The notes below the pieces were generated by a model. The model was not told where the DNA came from, searched no databases, and saw nothing but the letters and a program-made list of their open reading frames with translations. Position numbers and translations under genes: made by a program. A stretch of DNA of 64,000 bases from the NCBI RefSeq assembly GCF_900172295.1, contig NZ_FWFL01000007.1:124001-188000 (forward strand). The letters are read 5' to 3'. This stretch comes from Roseovarius litorisediminis. GTDB taxonomy: Bacteria > Pseudomonadota > Alphaproteobacteria > Rhodobacterales > Rhodobacteraceae. Shown piece after piece: positions 26,056-33,833 of this stretch. Within the stretch, counting starts at the first letter, position 1. The number at the start of each line of letters is the position of its first letter.

Positions 26056-26343
26056 TTATTTCAATGCAGTGATGGTCAGTTTGCCATTGATCCGGTCAGC
26101 GGCAAACGTCACCGGCTTGCCCGGCTGCAATCTGCGCAGCATCGACGGGTCGGCCACGCGAAACGATGTGGTCATCGCGGGCATGTCCAGATTGGTCAGC
26201 GCCTCGTGACTGATCGTTACCAGCCCGCCTTCGGGTTTGATCTTTTTGACCATCCCTTTTGTAAAGGCCTGCTGCGCCAGCGTACCGGTCGCCGTCGCCA
26301 CGACAAGCGCGACCATAAGTGCCGCAGATCTGATCCGTTTCAT
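26056..26343 (-). CDS. Periplasmic CusF-like copper-binding protein
   Basis: This is a 95-residue exported protein with a signal peptide (Lys-Arg-Ile-Arg, then a hydrophobic core, Ala-Gln-Ala-type cleavage near 24). The OB-fold CusF pattern is visible: Ile-Ser-His-Glu near 46, then Met-Pro-Ala-Met-Thr-Thr-Ser-Phe near 55. Compared with E. coli CusF, the copper-contacting Trp is replaced by Met and the last Met by Thr, so the site is partly altered but still Met/His-rich. The ATG at 26343 has AGGAG upstream; an open frame from 26382 adds 13 residues without one. It is convergent with the phosphate transporter gene. No Cus pump is adjacent. Confidence 0.75.
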   Translation of the reverse strand: MKRIRSAALMVALVVATATGTLAQQAFTKGMVKKIKPEGGLVTISHEALTNLDMPAMTTSFRVADPSMLRRLQPGKPVTFAADRINGKLTITALK

Positions 26344-26615
26344 AAGACGTCTCCTGTCGTCAGCTATCCTGCCCGGATACATTCAAAAACCAACGGCGCA
26401 ATTGGGCGGTAAGCTCAAGCGCGTCATAGTACATTTCGGCCAGCGCTTCTACTGCTTTACAAAAAGGCTTTGCGCTGCGCCATAATCAGCACAGCATCGG
26501 CCACGTCTTTCGCTGCAGGCGCCAATCGTGCTTGTCACATCCTGCGCCGCCGCTTAGCGTCGCGCTGCCAACAGCGGCAGGGCGGCGTTCGGGCCGGGAC
26601 GGGATACAATATTTC
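26344..26615. other. Divergent gap, CusF-like and EamA genes
   Basis: About 270 bases lie here. It must hold promoters for the two divergent genes, but I see no clear dyad, RNA gene or terminator. An in-frame upstream start at 26532 for the exporter covers part of it. Confidence 0.3.
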
Positions 26616-27542
26616 ATGCCAAGTGATACGCCTTCTCTGACGATTGCCGCACCGCGTAATTTTCATGCGGCGCTTCTTGCACTTGTCTCGACTGCCATCC
26701 TCAGCTTTGTCGACAATTTCGTACAGCCCGTATCGCAAGAGGCAGGGCTTTGGCAATTTCATGTATTCCGAACGCTGATTGCCGTGCCTCTTTTACTGAT
26801 CTGGGCGACGGTGTTTGGCTTCAATTTCAGACCCCGCACACCGAGATTTCTGATATTGCGTAGCGTCACGGTTGGCATCGGCCTGATGATCTATTTTGCC
26901 TCTCTGGGCGTGTTGCCCGTGGCGCAGGCCGGTGCGGGCATCTTTAGTGCACCCATCTGGGTGTTGCTGTTTTCGGCGTTGATCTTCGCCAATCGGATCA
27001 CGTTTTTTCAGTTTCTTGCCGTGGTCTGCGGATTTGCCGGGGTGTTGATGCTGTTGCAGCCCGATCTGGCCAACCTAACGGCACTTTCCTTCCTGCCGCT
27101 GGCTGCCGGGGCGTTTTATGCGCTTGGCACATTGATCACCCGCCACCTGTGTGGTGCCGAAAACGCACTGACCCTGACGCTTGGAATCTTTACCACGATG
27201 GGCGCGGCCAGCGCGGTGATTTTGCTGTGCGTTACCCTCTGGCCCAACGAATCTCAGGGGTTTGTCACCCGCGGATGGGAAACGCCAACCGCGCGTTTTC
27301 TCTACCTCACCCTCATACAGGCCGTTGGCGCGATGATCGCCGTGTCCTGCATCGCGCAGGCCTACCGTATCGGAACACCTTCGTTCATTGCGGTTTTCGA
27401 ATACTCATTTCTGGTCTTCGCCAGCCTCTGGTCCTACCTGCTGTGGGGGACGACAACCAACACGCTGGCCCTTGCAGGTATCGCGGTTATCTTCGCCTCA
27501 GCTATTACCCTCTCGCTGATGAAACGCGCAGAGGTACCATAG
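26616..27542 (+). CDS. DMT-family (EamA) transporter
   Basis: This is a 308-residue membrane protein with ten predicted helices in two EamA repeats (approximately 15-150 and 165-300). Such proteins export amino acids or other metabolites, or act in cofactor uptake; the substrate cannot be told from sequence. The N-terminal Ser/Thr/Pro-rich piece before helix 1 is short if the ATG at 26616 is used. I prefer this start over 26532, whose extra 28 residues are Pro/Arg-rich and not membrane-like, although neither has a strong ribosome site. The gene faces the catabolic operon tail to tail with no gap. Confidence 0.8.
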   Translation: MPSDTPSLTIAAPRNFHAALLALVSTAILSFVDNFVQPVSQEAGLWQFHVFRTLIAVPLLLIWATVFGFNFRPRTPRFLILRSVTVGIGLMIYFASLGVLPVAQAGAGIFSAPIWVLLFSALIFANRITFFQFLAVVCGFAGVLMLLQPDLANLTALSFLPLAAGAFYALGTLITRHLCGAENALTLTLGIFTTMGAASAVILLCVTLWPNESQGFVTRGWETPTARFLYLTLIQAVGAMIAVSCIAQAYRIGTPSFIAVFEYSFLVFASLWSYLLWGTTTNTLALAGIAVIFASAITLSLMKRAEVP

Positions 27543-27908
27543 CTAACCTGCCGCCTTTTCCAGCTCTTCCTGCAAAATAGGCGCCGCCAGCGTCATCGAA
27601 TGGATCCCCATGATCGAGGTCAGCTGGATCACTTCCATGATCTCTTCCTTGGTGGCGCCTTCGCGCAGCGCGTTCTGAATATGCCGCCGCACGCCGGGCG
27701 CCCAAAGGTGGGTCGTGGCGGCGTTGATAGCGATAAAGATCAGCTCTTTGTATTTCTGCGGCAGCGGCCCCTGTTTCTGCGGCACGGCCCGAAACGCCAG
27801 AAACGCCTCAAGGTAATCCGGGTCCATTTCCTCCATCAGGTCCCACATCGGGTTCCAGTCGTCGGTCTGTTTTTGCGCCTCGGTCGCGGGATAGGTCTTT
27901 TTGGTCAT
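27543..27908 (-). CDS. Carboxymuconolactone decarboxylase-family protein
   Basis: This 121-residue protein has the CMD/AhpD fold: a helix with Glu-Leu-Ile-Phe-Ile-Ala near 53, Ala-Thr-Thr-His-Leu-Trp-Ala-Pro-Gly-Val near 65, and His-Ile-Gln-Asn-Ala-Leu-Arg-Glu-Gly-Ala near 77. The Cys-x-x-Cys of AhpD is absent, so it is not a thiol peroxidase partner and would act as a small decarboxylase or accessory protein. It is the last gene of the leftward catabolic operon and starts in an ATGA overlap with the end of the broken TauD frame, showing that the intact TauD gene was once its translational partner. Confidence 0.8.
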   Translation of the reverse strand: MTKKTYPATEAQKQTDDWNPMWDLMEEMDPDYLEAFLAFRAVPQKQGPLPQKYKELIFIAINAATTHLWAPGVRRHIQNALREGATKEEIMEVIQLTSIMGIHSMTLAAPILQEELEKAAG

Positions 27909-28408
27909 GATGCTTCTTTCATTTCAGTTCCGGCGCGGCGATCCTTAACCACCGTGATCCGGATCATGCAGCGATAGGCGGGCAGATAATCGGCTACGGC
28001 CTAATGCATGGTGCAACGGTTGTTCCACATCGCCAGATCGCCTGCGCGCCAACGCCAGCGGATCTGATCCTCGGGCTTGTTCATGTGGTTCGCCAGCCAT
28101 GTTTTCAGCGCATTAGCCTCATTGGTGGGAAGGCCCGGAATATGAGTCACAAAGGCCTCGTTGAAATTCAGATGCTTGCGAGCCGTCACAGGATGTGTGT
28201 CTATGAGCGGGCGAATATTATGCCCGAACCGTGCCATTCCATCGTTCAGTGGCTTGGGGGTGATGTCAGTGCCACGCAAAAAGATCACCTGATGCTCAAG
28301 CAGCGCATTATACAGACTATCGGCCACAACGCCGGTCAGCTTGGTTAGGTCCACCCCGCTGATTTCAGCCCCGATAGCCGGTGTAATCCCGTGCGCTTTC
28401 ATTTTCAC
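27905..28408 (-). pseudogene. Broken TauD-family Fe/2-oxoglutarate dioxygenase
   Basis: TauD homologues are about 280 residues; this one has two lesions. First, an internal deletion: after about 62 N-terminal residues (ending Ala-Arg-Phe-Gly, near 28222) it jumps to the sequence Thr-His-Pro-Val-Thr found late in the family, removing the His-x-Asp iron site. Second, a TAG at 28001-28003 replaces the expected Tyr codon after Asn-Asn-Arg-Cys-Thr-Met-His, and the frame then continues for 31 more sensible codons to a TGA at 27905-27907. The final iron His and Arg region survives around the TAG. The gene overlaps its neighbours on both sides as ATGA, so it was once a regular operon member. Confidence 0.85.
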
Positions 28409-30093
28409 CCTCCGCGGTGTTTGAAACTGTCACGGCGGAAAGAATATAGCGCCGCCGGATCAACCATGACGTCAATAACCGCAGGCTTGCCACAGTCCAG
28501 TGCCGCCTCGATCGCCTCGGCCATACCCGTCAGCGTATCCGCGCGATACCCTTTGGCGCCATAAAGCTCGGCCAGCTTGTCAAATGGCGGGCTGGAAATA
28601 TCGGCACCGATATAGCGCTCGCCAAAGAAGTCACGCTGATAGGCTTTTTCGGCCCCCCAACAGCGATTGTTCATCACCACCGTCACCGTATTGATCCCGT
28701 AGTCGACAGCCGTGGATAGTTCCGAAACGGTCATGCCAAACCCGCCATCCCCCATCAGCGAGATGATCGGGCGCTCAGGCGCGGCCAGTTTCAGGCCCAG
28801 CCCGCAGGCGAAGGAAAAGCCGACCAGCCCGAAATCAAGCGGCGTGAACAGGCTTTTGGGTTGCCAGTAATTCAGCGCATCGGTGGCCTGCAGGCACAAC
28901 GTGCCCGCATCCATTGTCACGGCTGCATTTTTCGGCATCACATCGCGCAGCGTCTTGAACAAGCCCGAGGGATGGATCGGCATCGCCTCTACCTGCGCAT
29001 CCGCGTCGCGTTGGGCAAGATAGGCCTGCCTTTCAGCCTGAAAGGATTTCGTCCAGGCCTCGGCCTTGTGGCGCGCCGTAATCTTCGCCACAGCCCCGCG
29101 CAGCTGACCAGCCGCCGTGGGCGCATCAGCCCATATCCCAATCTCAACCGGGAAGTACCGGCCAATCGCGGTGGGCTCCAGTTCGACATGGATGATCTTG
29201 GCGTCTCGGTTGATGTTGTCATAGGTATAAAAGGTAGCGTTAAACCCGACGCGTGTGCCCAGCGCCAGAATTACATCGGCCTCTTTCACCAGACGTGACG
29301 CTACAACATTGCCCCGTGGCCCCATCTGACCCGCGTTCAGCGGATGACCGAAAGGCACCGCATCGCCGTGTCCCGGAGATGTGACAACCGGACAATTCAG
29401 TGCTTCGGCCAGTGCCATACACTGATCAGCACCGCCGGTATTCTTGATCCCGCCACCGGCGATGATCACCGGGCGGCTTGCCCCGGCCAGCAAAGCCGCT
29501 GCGCGGTCAATCTCACCCTGTGCCCCCGCCGGGGCAGCGCAGGGGCGATAGGCGCCGGGTTTCTGGAAATCATCGAATTCGGCTTGCGCCGACAACACAT
29601 CCCGCGGCAGATTAAGCTGCACCGGGCCACGGCGTGGGGCCATCGCCTCGCGATAAGCTTCGCGCAGCATTTCGGGCACACGATCGGCACTTGTAGCGGT
29701 CCAGGTCTTCTTGGTGATCGGTTTGAATAGCGCGTCCTGATCCACCTCCTGAAAGGCGTCGCGATAGCGGTGCCCGCTGGCCAATGCCCCGGCGATACTG
29801 ACAACTGGCGAATAGGCCGCCTTGGCTTGTGCCAGACCGGTCACAAGGTTGGTGGCCCCCGGCCCGTTCTGCCCGGCCAGGATCACCCCTGCCTGCCCGC
29901 TCATCCGGGCAAACCCATCAGCCATATGCGTGCCGGTACGCTCGTCATGCACGCCGATGAAATTGATATCCTTCGCATCATAAAGCGCGTCGAACATTTC
30001 CATCGTGGCCGAGCCGATCAGACCAAACACATGGCTTGTCCCCTCGGCCCGTATCGCTTCAATTGCGGCCTGCCCGCCTGTCATCTTTTTCAT
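28405..30093 (-). CDS. ThDP-dependent enzyme, Xsc/acetolactate synthase-like
   Basis: This 562-residue enzyme has the three domains of the acetolactate-synthase family. The catalytic Glu is in His-Asp-Glu-Arg-Thr-Gly near 50, the substrate loop Phe-Gln-Glu-Val-Asp-Gln near 114, and the ThDP-Mg motif is Gly-Asp-Gly-Gly-Phe near 450 with Asn-Asn about 27 residues later. Phe-Gln-Glu-Val-(Asp/Glu)-Gln, Trp-Gly-Ala-Glu-Lys and a C-terminal Phe-Arg-Arg-Asp recall sulfoacetaldehyde acetyltransferase (Xsc), but the overall sequence is not close enough for me to name it so. It would cleave or condense a 2-oxo or aldehyde compound made by the upstream oxygenases. It overlaps the broken TauD as ATGA. 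Confidence 0.75.
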   Translation of the reverse strand: MKKMTGGQAAIEAIRAEGTSHVFGLIGSATMEMFDALYDAKDINFIGVHDERTGTHMADGFARMSGQAGVILAGQNGPGATNLVTGLAQAKAAYSPVVSIAGALASGHRYRDAFQEVDQDALFKPITKKTWTATSADRVPEMLREAYREAMAPRRGPVQLNLPRDVLSAQAEFDDFQKPGAYRPCAAPAGAQGEIDRAAALLAGASRPVIIAGGGIKNTGGADQCMALAEALNCPVVTSPGHGDAVPFGHPLNAGQMGPRGNVVASRLVKEADVILALGTRVGFNATFYTYDNINRDAKIIHVELEPTAIGRYFPVEIGIWADAPTAAGQLRGAVAKITARHKAEAWTKSFQAERQAYLAQRDADAQVEAMPIHPSGLFKTLRDVMPKNAAVTMDAGTLCLQATDALNYWQPKSLFTPLDFGLVGFSFACGLGLKLAAPERPIISLMGDGGFGMTVSELSTAVDYGINTVTVVMNNRCWGAEKAYQRDFFGERYIGADISSPPFDKLAELYGAKGYRADTLTGMAEAIEAALDCGKPAVIDVMVDPAALYSFRRDSFKHRGG

Positions 30094-30131
30094 ATCGCAT
30101 TTTCCCTCAAATTCTTCAGTGTCCTGTCGCC

Positions 30132-30190
30132 GCCCGGGCCTGACCCGGGGCCTCCCGACTGGCTAAGACGTCCCGGCTCAGGGCCGGGAC
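30132..30190. repeat. Twin GC-rich palindromes (REP-like) at a gene end
   Basis: Two adjacent hairpins occur. The first is near 30132-30151 (GCCCGGG and CCCGGGGC around a CCTGA loop). The second has a perfect 8-bp stem, 30170-30177 with 30183-30190, and its loop contains the stop codon of the alpha/beta hydrolase gene. This layout resembles intergenic REP-like elements of Rhodobacteraceae. Confidence 0.6.
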
Positions 30191-30993
30191 GGGTTGTTCT
30201 GTAGTTTCCGGCTCAGAAATTCCTTTACCGGTTCGGCAAACAGGTCTGGCCTTTCTATCAGCCCCAGATGCTGCAATTCCGGCAGGATGATAACCTCTGA
30301 CCCTTCGATCTCGGAGGCAATCGCATGGCTCATTTCTGGTGGCTGGCCGCTGTCTTTTTCGCAGGTCATGATCAGCGTGGGATGCGTGATCGGCGGCTCT
30401 GGCCGGATCAGTTCCACCACCCCTGCCGCCAATACAAACCGGTGCAGCGCATAATTCTCGTGGTGATTGGCCATCACCACCTTGCGGATTTCAGCCACCT
30501 TATCGGCATGATCGCGGCGAAACCCTTCGGTGAACCACCGGGCCAGCGTGGCATCAATCGTGGCCCCCGGCCCGCCAGCACTGGTATCGCGCGCACGTTC
30601 CTCGACCAGCTTTTGCTGTTCCTGCCCACGTTCATGCGGTGAATTGAGGATACACAGCGCCGATACCCGATCAGGATGATCCATCGCCACGCGCCGGTTG
30701 ATCATGCCACCCAGCGAAAACCCCACCAGGGCGGCCTGCTCGATTCCTAACTCATCCATCAGCGTGATCAGCTGTTCACTCAGCACTGTCAGGCTGGGTG
30801 TCTGCGTCGGCAAAGCCGTCTCACCGTGGCCACAAAGATCATAATTCAGAACCCGGAACTTTTCCGCCAGAATCGGTACGATGTCGGCATAGGTACTGCC
30901 GCGCGACATGCCCAATCCGTGAATAAGCGCCACCACCGGAGCCCCTTCGGGCCCCGACAGTTCATAGGCGGTACCTGCCTTGCTTATCGGCAT
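30178..30993 (-). CDS. Alpha/beta-fold hydrolase
   Basis: This 271-residue hydrolase has the full catalytic set: nucleophile in Gly-Phe-Ser-Leu-Gly-Gly near 94, acid in Glu-Lys-Asp near 212, and His in Gln-His-Leu-Gly near 242. The oxyanion motif His-Gly-Leu-Gly lies near 25. It fits a C-C or ester/amide hydrolase acting after ring opening, like RutD or BphD-type enzymes, though the substrate is unknown. It starts immediately after the stop of the DUF1185 gene. The C-terminal six residues and the stop lie inside a palindromic element, so the end of the protein may have been altered by its insertion. Confidence 0.83.
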   Translation of the reverse strand: MPISKAGTAYELSGPEGAPVVALIHGLGMSRGSTYADIVPILAEKFRVLNYDLCGHGETALPTQTPSLTVLSEQLITLMDELGIEQAALVGFSLGGMINRRVAMDHPDRVSALCILNSPHERGQEQQKLVEERARDTSAGGPGATIDATLARWFTEGFRRDHADKVAEIRKVVMANHHENYALHRFVLAAGVVELIRPEPPITHPTLIMTCEKDSGQPPEMSHAIASEIEGSEVIILPELQHLGLIERPDLFAEPVKEFLSRKLQNNPSRP

Positions 30994-31590
30994 CTAAACC
31001 CCCGCCGGGTTATCAACGTCGCGGCCCATCTCTTTCAGATCGGCATAGCGGTCCCCGATCCGGTGGTTGGGATGCCCGCCAATCGAGGCGCCCAGCGCCA
31101 TGATAATCTCATCATCCGCAGGTGCATCGGGGACGCAGGTATGGATTGTCTGATAATGCGAGCGGCGCCCGCCATCGTCCTTGTCCATCAGCGGGATCAT
31201 CAGCGACGTGCCCGCAGCCCCCCGGGTGTTGGAAAACACCAGATACGACTTGGCATTGACCGCGTCGCGGTACTGGTTGCCGAACCACAATGTATGGGTC
31301 AGGGCCTGCGCGTGCTCCACTTCACCGCCCATGCCCACGACCGAGGCCTTGCCATAGCCTTCAACCGTGCCGCCGGTTTCCTTAAGGATCATCTCGGTCA
31401 GCAATTTGCCCAGAACCGGGCCGTGCTCTTTCACCTCGGGGCTTAAATCTTCTACATGACCAAGGCCAAACCACGGATTACGGATGATCGCCATGGCGGT
31501 GACCATTTTGGTGGGCTCGGCCACCTCTTTCCAACCTTCCTTAAAGGTTGTCTGAACCAGCGTCAGCGTACGACGAATTTCAACCGGCAT
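30994..31590 (-). CDS. AA_synth-family (DUF1185) protein
   Basis: This 198-residue soluble protein fits the family named amino acid synthesis protein (AA_synth, DUF1185), whose biochemical role is unclear. Recognisable parts are Ile-Arg-Asn-Pro-Trp-Phe-Gly near 35 and Gly-Lys-Ala-Ser-Val-Val-Gly-Met near 80. From memory, such genes are often found with luciferase-like monooxygenases, flavin reductases and hydrolases in catabolic clusters, as here. It overlaps the luciferase-like gene by 11 bases and the alpha/beta hydrolase gene starts right after it, so all three are co-translated. A role on the product of the monooxygenase is inferred. Confidence 0.75.
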   Translation of the reverse strand: MPVEIRRTLTLVQTTFKEGWKEVAEPTKMVTAMAIIRNPWFGLGHVEDLSPEVKEHGPVLGKLLTEMILKETGGTVEGYGKASVVGMGGEVEHAQALTHTLWFGNQYRDAVNAKSYLVFSNTRGAAGTSLMIPLMDKDDGGRRSHYQTIHTCVPDAPADDEIIMALGASIGGHPNHRIGDRYADLKEMGRDVDNPAGV

Positions 31591-32638
31591 TTACAAGTTC
31601 CTTCTCAGAAAATTCAGGCAGAACCTGATCAATAAACAGTTTCAACGAGCGTTTCTGCTGGTCCATGTCCATGCCCATCGAGGCATAGTAAATAAACCCG
31701 TCCACACCGATGCCTTCATACATCTTCAGTTTTTCGACCACCTGTCCGGGTGAGCCGAACATCAGGTTCTGTTCCAGCATTTCCGGGTCGACTCGCGCAT
31801 TACCCTCAAGACTGTCCAGCGGGACCTGCTCGGGGAAACCGTTGATCACCTCGCCCGATTTCATCATCAGATTGCCGAACTGGCTGAGCTGTACGCGGAT
31901 CGCATCCATTGCCGCCTTGCGGTCGACCTCATTGTCATAGATGGCCGTGTGCCGCATCAGCGCCCAGCGGCCATCGTATTTGCCACCGTTTTTGGCAATC
32001 GCATCGTCCAGCCGCGCGCGATAGGTTTCGGCCTCGGAAAACGGCATGGTCAGCGGCCAGCTCATGATATTGCAACCGTGCTCTACCGCGTAATCAAATG
32101 TGATCGGCGCGCGGGCGGCAACCCAGACGGGTACGTCTTTCTGAACCGGTTTGGGGCACGAGGTGGCACTGGGGAACTGCCAGAACTCGCCGTTATGCTC
32201 GTAATCGCCTTCCCAGAGTTTTTGCACCACCGGCAGCATTTCCTGCATGTAGCGCCAGCTGTCGCGCTGATCCAGACCCGGCTTCATCCGATCAAACTCT
32301 CGCTGGTAAGCGCCTGATCCAATGCCGAATTCCAGCCGCCCGTCGCTGGTAAGGTCCAGAAACGCCGCCTCACCCGCAAGATCAATCGGGTGCCAGTAGG
32401 CCGCGTTCACCACGCCCACACCCAGACGGATGTTTTTGGCGTGCTCGCCCCACCATGTCAGGATCTGAAACGGATTGGGTGCAATCGTCATCTCCATCGC
32501 ATGATGCTCGGCGGCCCACGCAATCTCAAACCCTGCGGCATCGGCCATCTTGACCATTTCCAACGTATGATCGCGCACCTCCTTCATATCTACGGAAGGG
32601 GTCATTCGCTCCAGATTGATTGCCAGTTGGAATTTCAT
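31580..32638 (-). CDS. Luciferase-like (LLM) flavin-dependent monooxygenase
   Basis: This 352-residue TIM-barrel enzyme belongs to the bacterial luciferase-like family, which uses reduced flavin and oxygen. Family marks are Trp-Ala-Ala-Glu-His-His near 40, Leu-Gly-Val-Gly-Val-Val near 75 and the Gly-Ser-Gly-Ala-Tyr loop near 110. Its reduced flavin probably comes from the flavin reductase encoded first in the operon. Such pairs open N-heterocyclic rings (RutA with RutF, or the trigonelline monooxygenase). The ATG at 32638 is chosen because the open frame's extra 93 upstream codons are Arg/Cys-rich and overlap the Rieske gene. The operon context supports an oxygenative ring cleavage. Confidence 0.82.
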   Translation of the reverse strand: MKFQLAINLERMTPSVDMKEVRDHTLEMVKMADAAGFEIAWAAEHHAMEMTIAPNPFQILTWWGEHAKNIRLGVGVVNAAYWHPIDLAGEAAFLDLTSDGRLEFGIGSGAYQREFDRMKPGLDQRDSWRYMQEMLPVVQKLWEGDYEHNGEFWQFPSATSCPKPVQKDVPVWVAARAPITFDYAVEHGCNIMSWPLTMPFSEAETYRARLDDAIAKNGGKYDGRWALMRHTAIYDNEVDRKAAMDAIRVQLSQFGNLMMKSGEVINGFPEQVPLDSLEGNARVDPEMLEQNLMFGSPGQVVEKLKMYEGIGVDGFIYYASMGMDMDQQKRSLKLFIDQVLPEFSEKELVNAG

Positions 32639-32661
32639 TTCATGATCGCTTTCTTGCTCAG

Positions 32662-33822
32662 TTAAAGTTGGTTGGAAGCTCTTGCCATCGTCCCTGCATA
32701 CCAGGCGGCAAAGGCGGCAACGTTGGGTTCCAGCAGGGGCTGAAACCGCCCCTGTCGCGCATCCGGGCAGGATAGTCCGCGATGTTGATTTACCAGCGCA
32801 GGAATGTCTTCGGCCAGCGCCGCATCCAGCCGGTCGTGATAGGCGCCCACGCGCGACGCGGCTTCTGACAGCTCCAGCGTTTCGGGTGGGAAACAGGCGG
32901 TTTGCACCACATGGCATTGGTCCGGCCCCAGCGGATAGGCCTCATAAACCCACAGCGCATCCGTGCCTGCCGCGAAGGTCATATTGGGGAAAACCCAAGT
33001 GTATCGTACCCCCTGCGCTGCGTGCCCGACCAGGCCCGGCATCGGCGGCAAAGCCCGGTCCTGCTGGGTCTGCAACAGTCCTCCGGTGCCCACGGTCTTG
33101 CCAAACTGGCTGGCATAGGCCCCTGTCGTGACTGTTGCCGCATCAGGAAGGGAGTACACATTGTCAATTGAATCGCGGTGCACGAATGGCAGATGATAAT
33201 ATTCGTTAAAGACCTCCAGAAAAGCCTTCCAGTTGCAATCGACCGTCACCTCCCGCCGCCGGGTCGACACCAGAGTTTCCATCGGCCAGGGTGCATGCAC
33301 CCTGGCAAAATCGCCCAACACGACATCCAGCTCGGGCGCCGCCTTATCCAGACAGACAAAAGCAAAGCCCAGCCGTTCCTCGGCGCGGTACCGGATCAGA
33401 TTAAAATCCTCGCGGCAAAACCCTGCCGCCTCTTCCATTTTCGGGGCCGCCGCCAATCTGCCGTCCAGATGATAGGCCCAGGCGTGAAACGGGCACTTGA
33501 AGCCCCGGCAATTCCCCGCCCCTTCGGCCAGACGTGCGCCGCGGTGCCTGCAGCTATTGGCCAGCGCCTGCAACTGCCCTTCTTTGTCACGCACCAGCAG
33601 TACCGCCTGCCCGGCCACATCCAACGTAACAAAATCGCCTGGCGCCTTCACCATATCTGCACGCCCCACACCCAACCAGGATCTGCGAAAGACGGCCTGT
33701 TCTTCGGCTTCGGCCATCTCAGGCACCACGTAACATTCCGGCGGGATGGAAAATGCCTGGTTCACCTCGGCTCGGCATTTTTCCAACCCTTCCAGCAACG
33801 ATGGTGAAAGCTTCATTTGCAT
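32662..33822 (-). CDS. Rieske non-heme iron oxygenase, alpha subunit
   Basis: This 386-residue oxygenase has a Rieske [2Fe-2S] site (Cys-x-His at about 87-89, then Cys-x-x-His about 18 residues later) and a mononuclear iron site (Asn-Glu-Tyr-Tyr-His-Leu-Pro-Phe-Val-His near 190). It resembles the choline/stachydrine/betaine-demethylase branch (GbcA-like), which removes N-methyl groups as formaldehyde. That match is by general likeness, not by specific residues. A reductase subunit gene is absent; electrons may come from another locus. The ATG at 33822 has GAGGA 8 bases upstream and starts 11 bases after the aldehyde dehydrogenase stop. Confidence 0.82.
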   Translation of the reverse strand: MQMKLSPSLLEGLEKCRAEVNQAFSIPPECYVVPEMAEAEEQAVFRRSWLGVGRADMVKAPGDFVTLDVAGQAVLLVRDKEGQLQALANSCRHRGARLAEGAGNCRGFKCPFHAWAYHLDGRLAAAPKMEEAAGFCREDFNLIRYRAEERLGFAFVCLDKAAPELDVVLGDFARVHAPWPMETLVSTRRREVTVDCNWKAFLEVFNEYYHLPFVHRDSIDNVYSLPDAATVTTGAYASQFGKTVGTGGLLQTQQDRALPPMPGLVGHAAQGVRYTWVFPNMTFAAGTDALWVYEAYPLGPDQCHVVQTACFPPETLELSEAASRVGAYHDRLDAALAEDIPALVNQHRGLSCPDARQGRFQPLLEPNVAAFAAWYAGTMARASNQL

Positions 33823-33833
33823 GAACCCGTTCC

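Noticed and set aside
28405-30093. Naming the ThDP enzyme Xsc outright
   Set aside because: Only short motifs match and the usual pta neighbour is missing.
31580-32638. RutA (pyrimidine monooxygenase) as the identity of the LLM enzyme
   Set aside because: The rest of the Rut set (isochorismatase-like RutB, RutC) is missing, so only the general chemistry can be inferred.
32639-32917. 93-residue N-terminal extension of the luciferase-like enzyme
   Set aside because: It lies inside the Rieske gene, is Arg/Cys-rich and the family N-terminus starts at the internal ATG.
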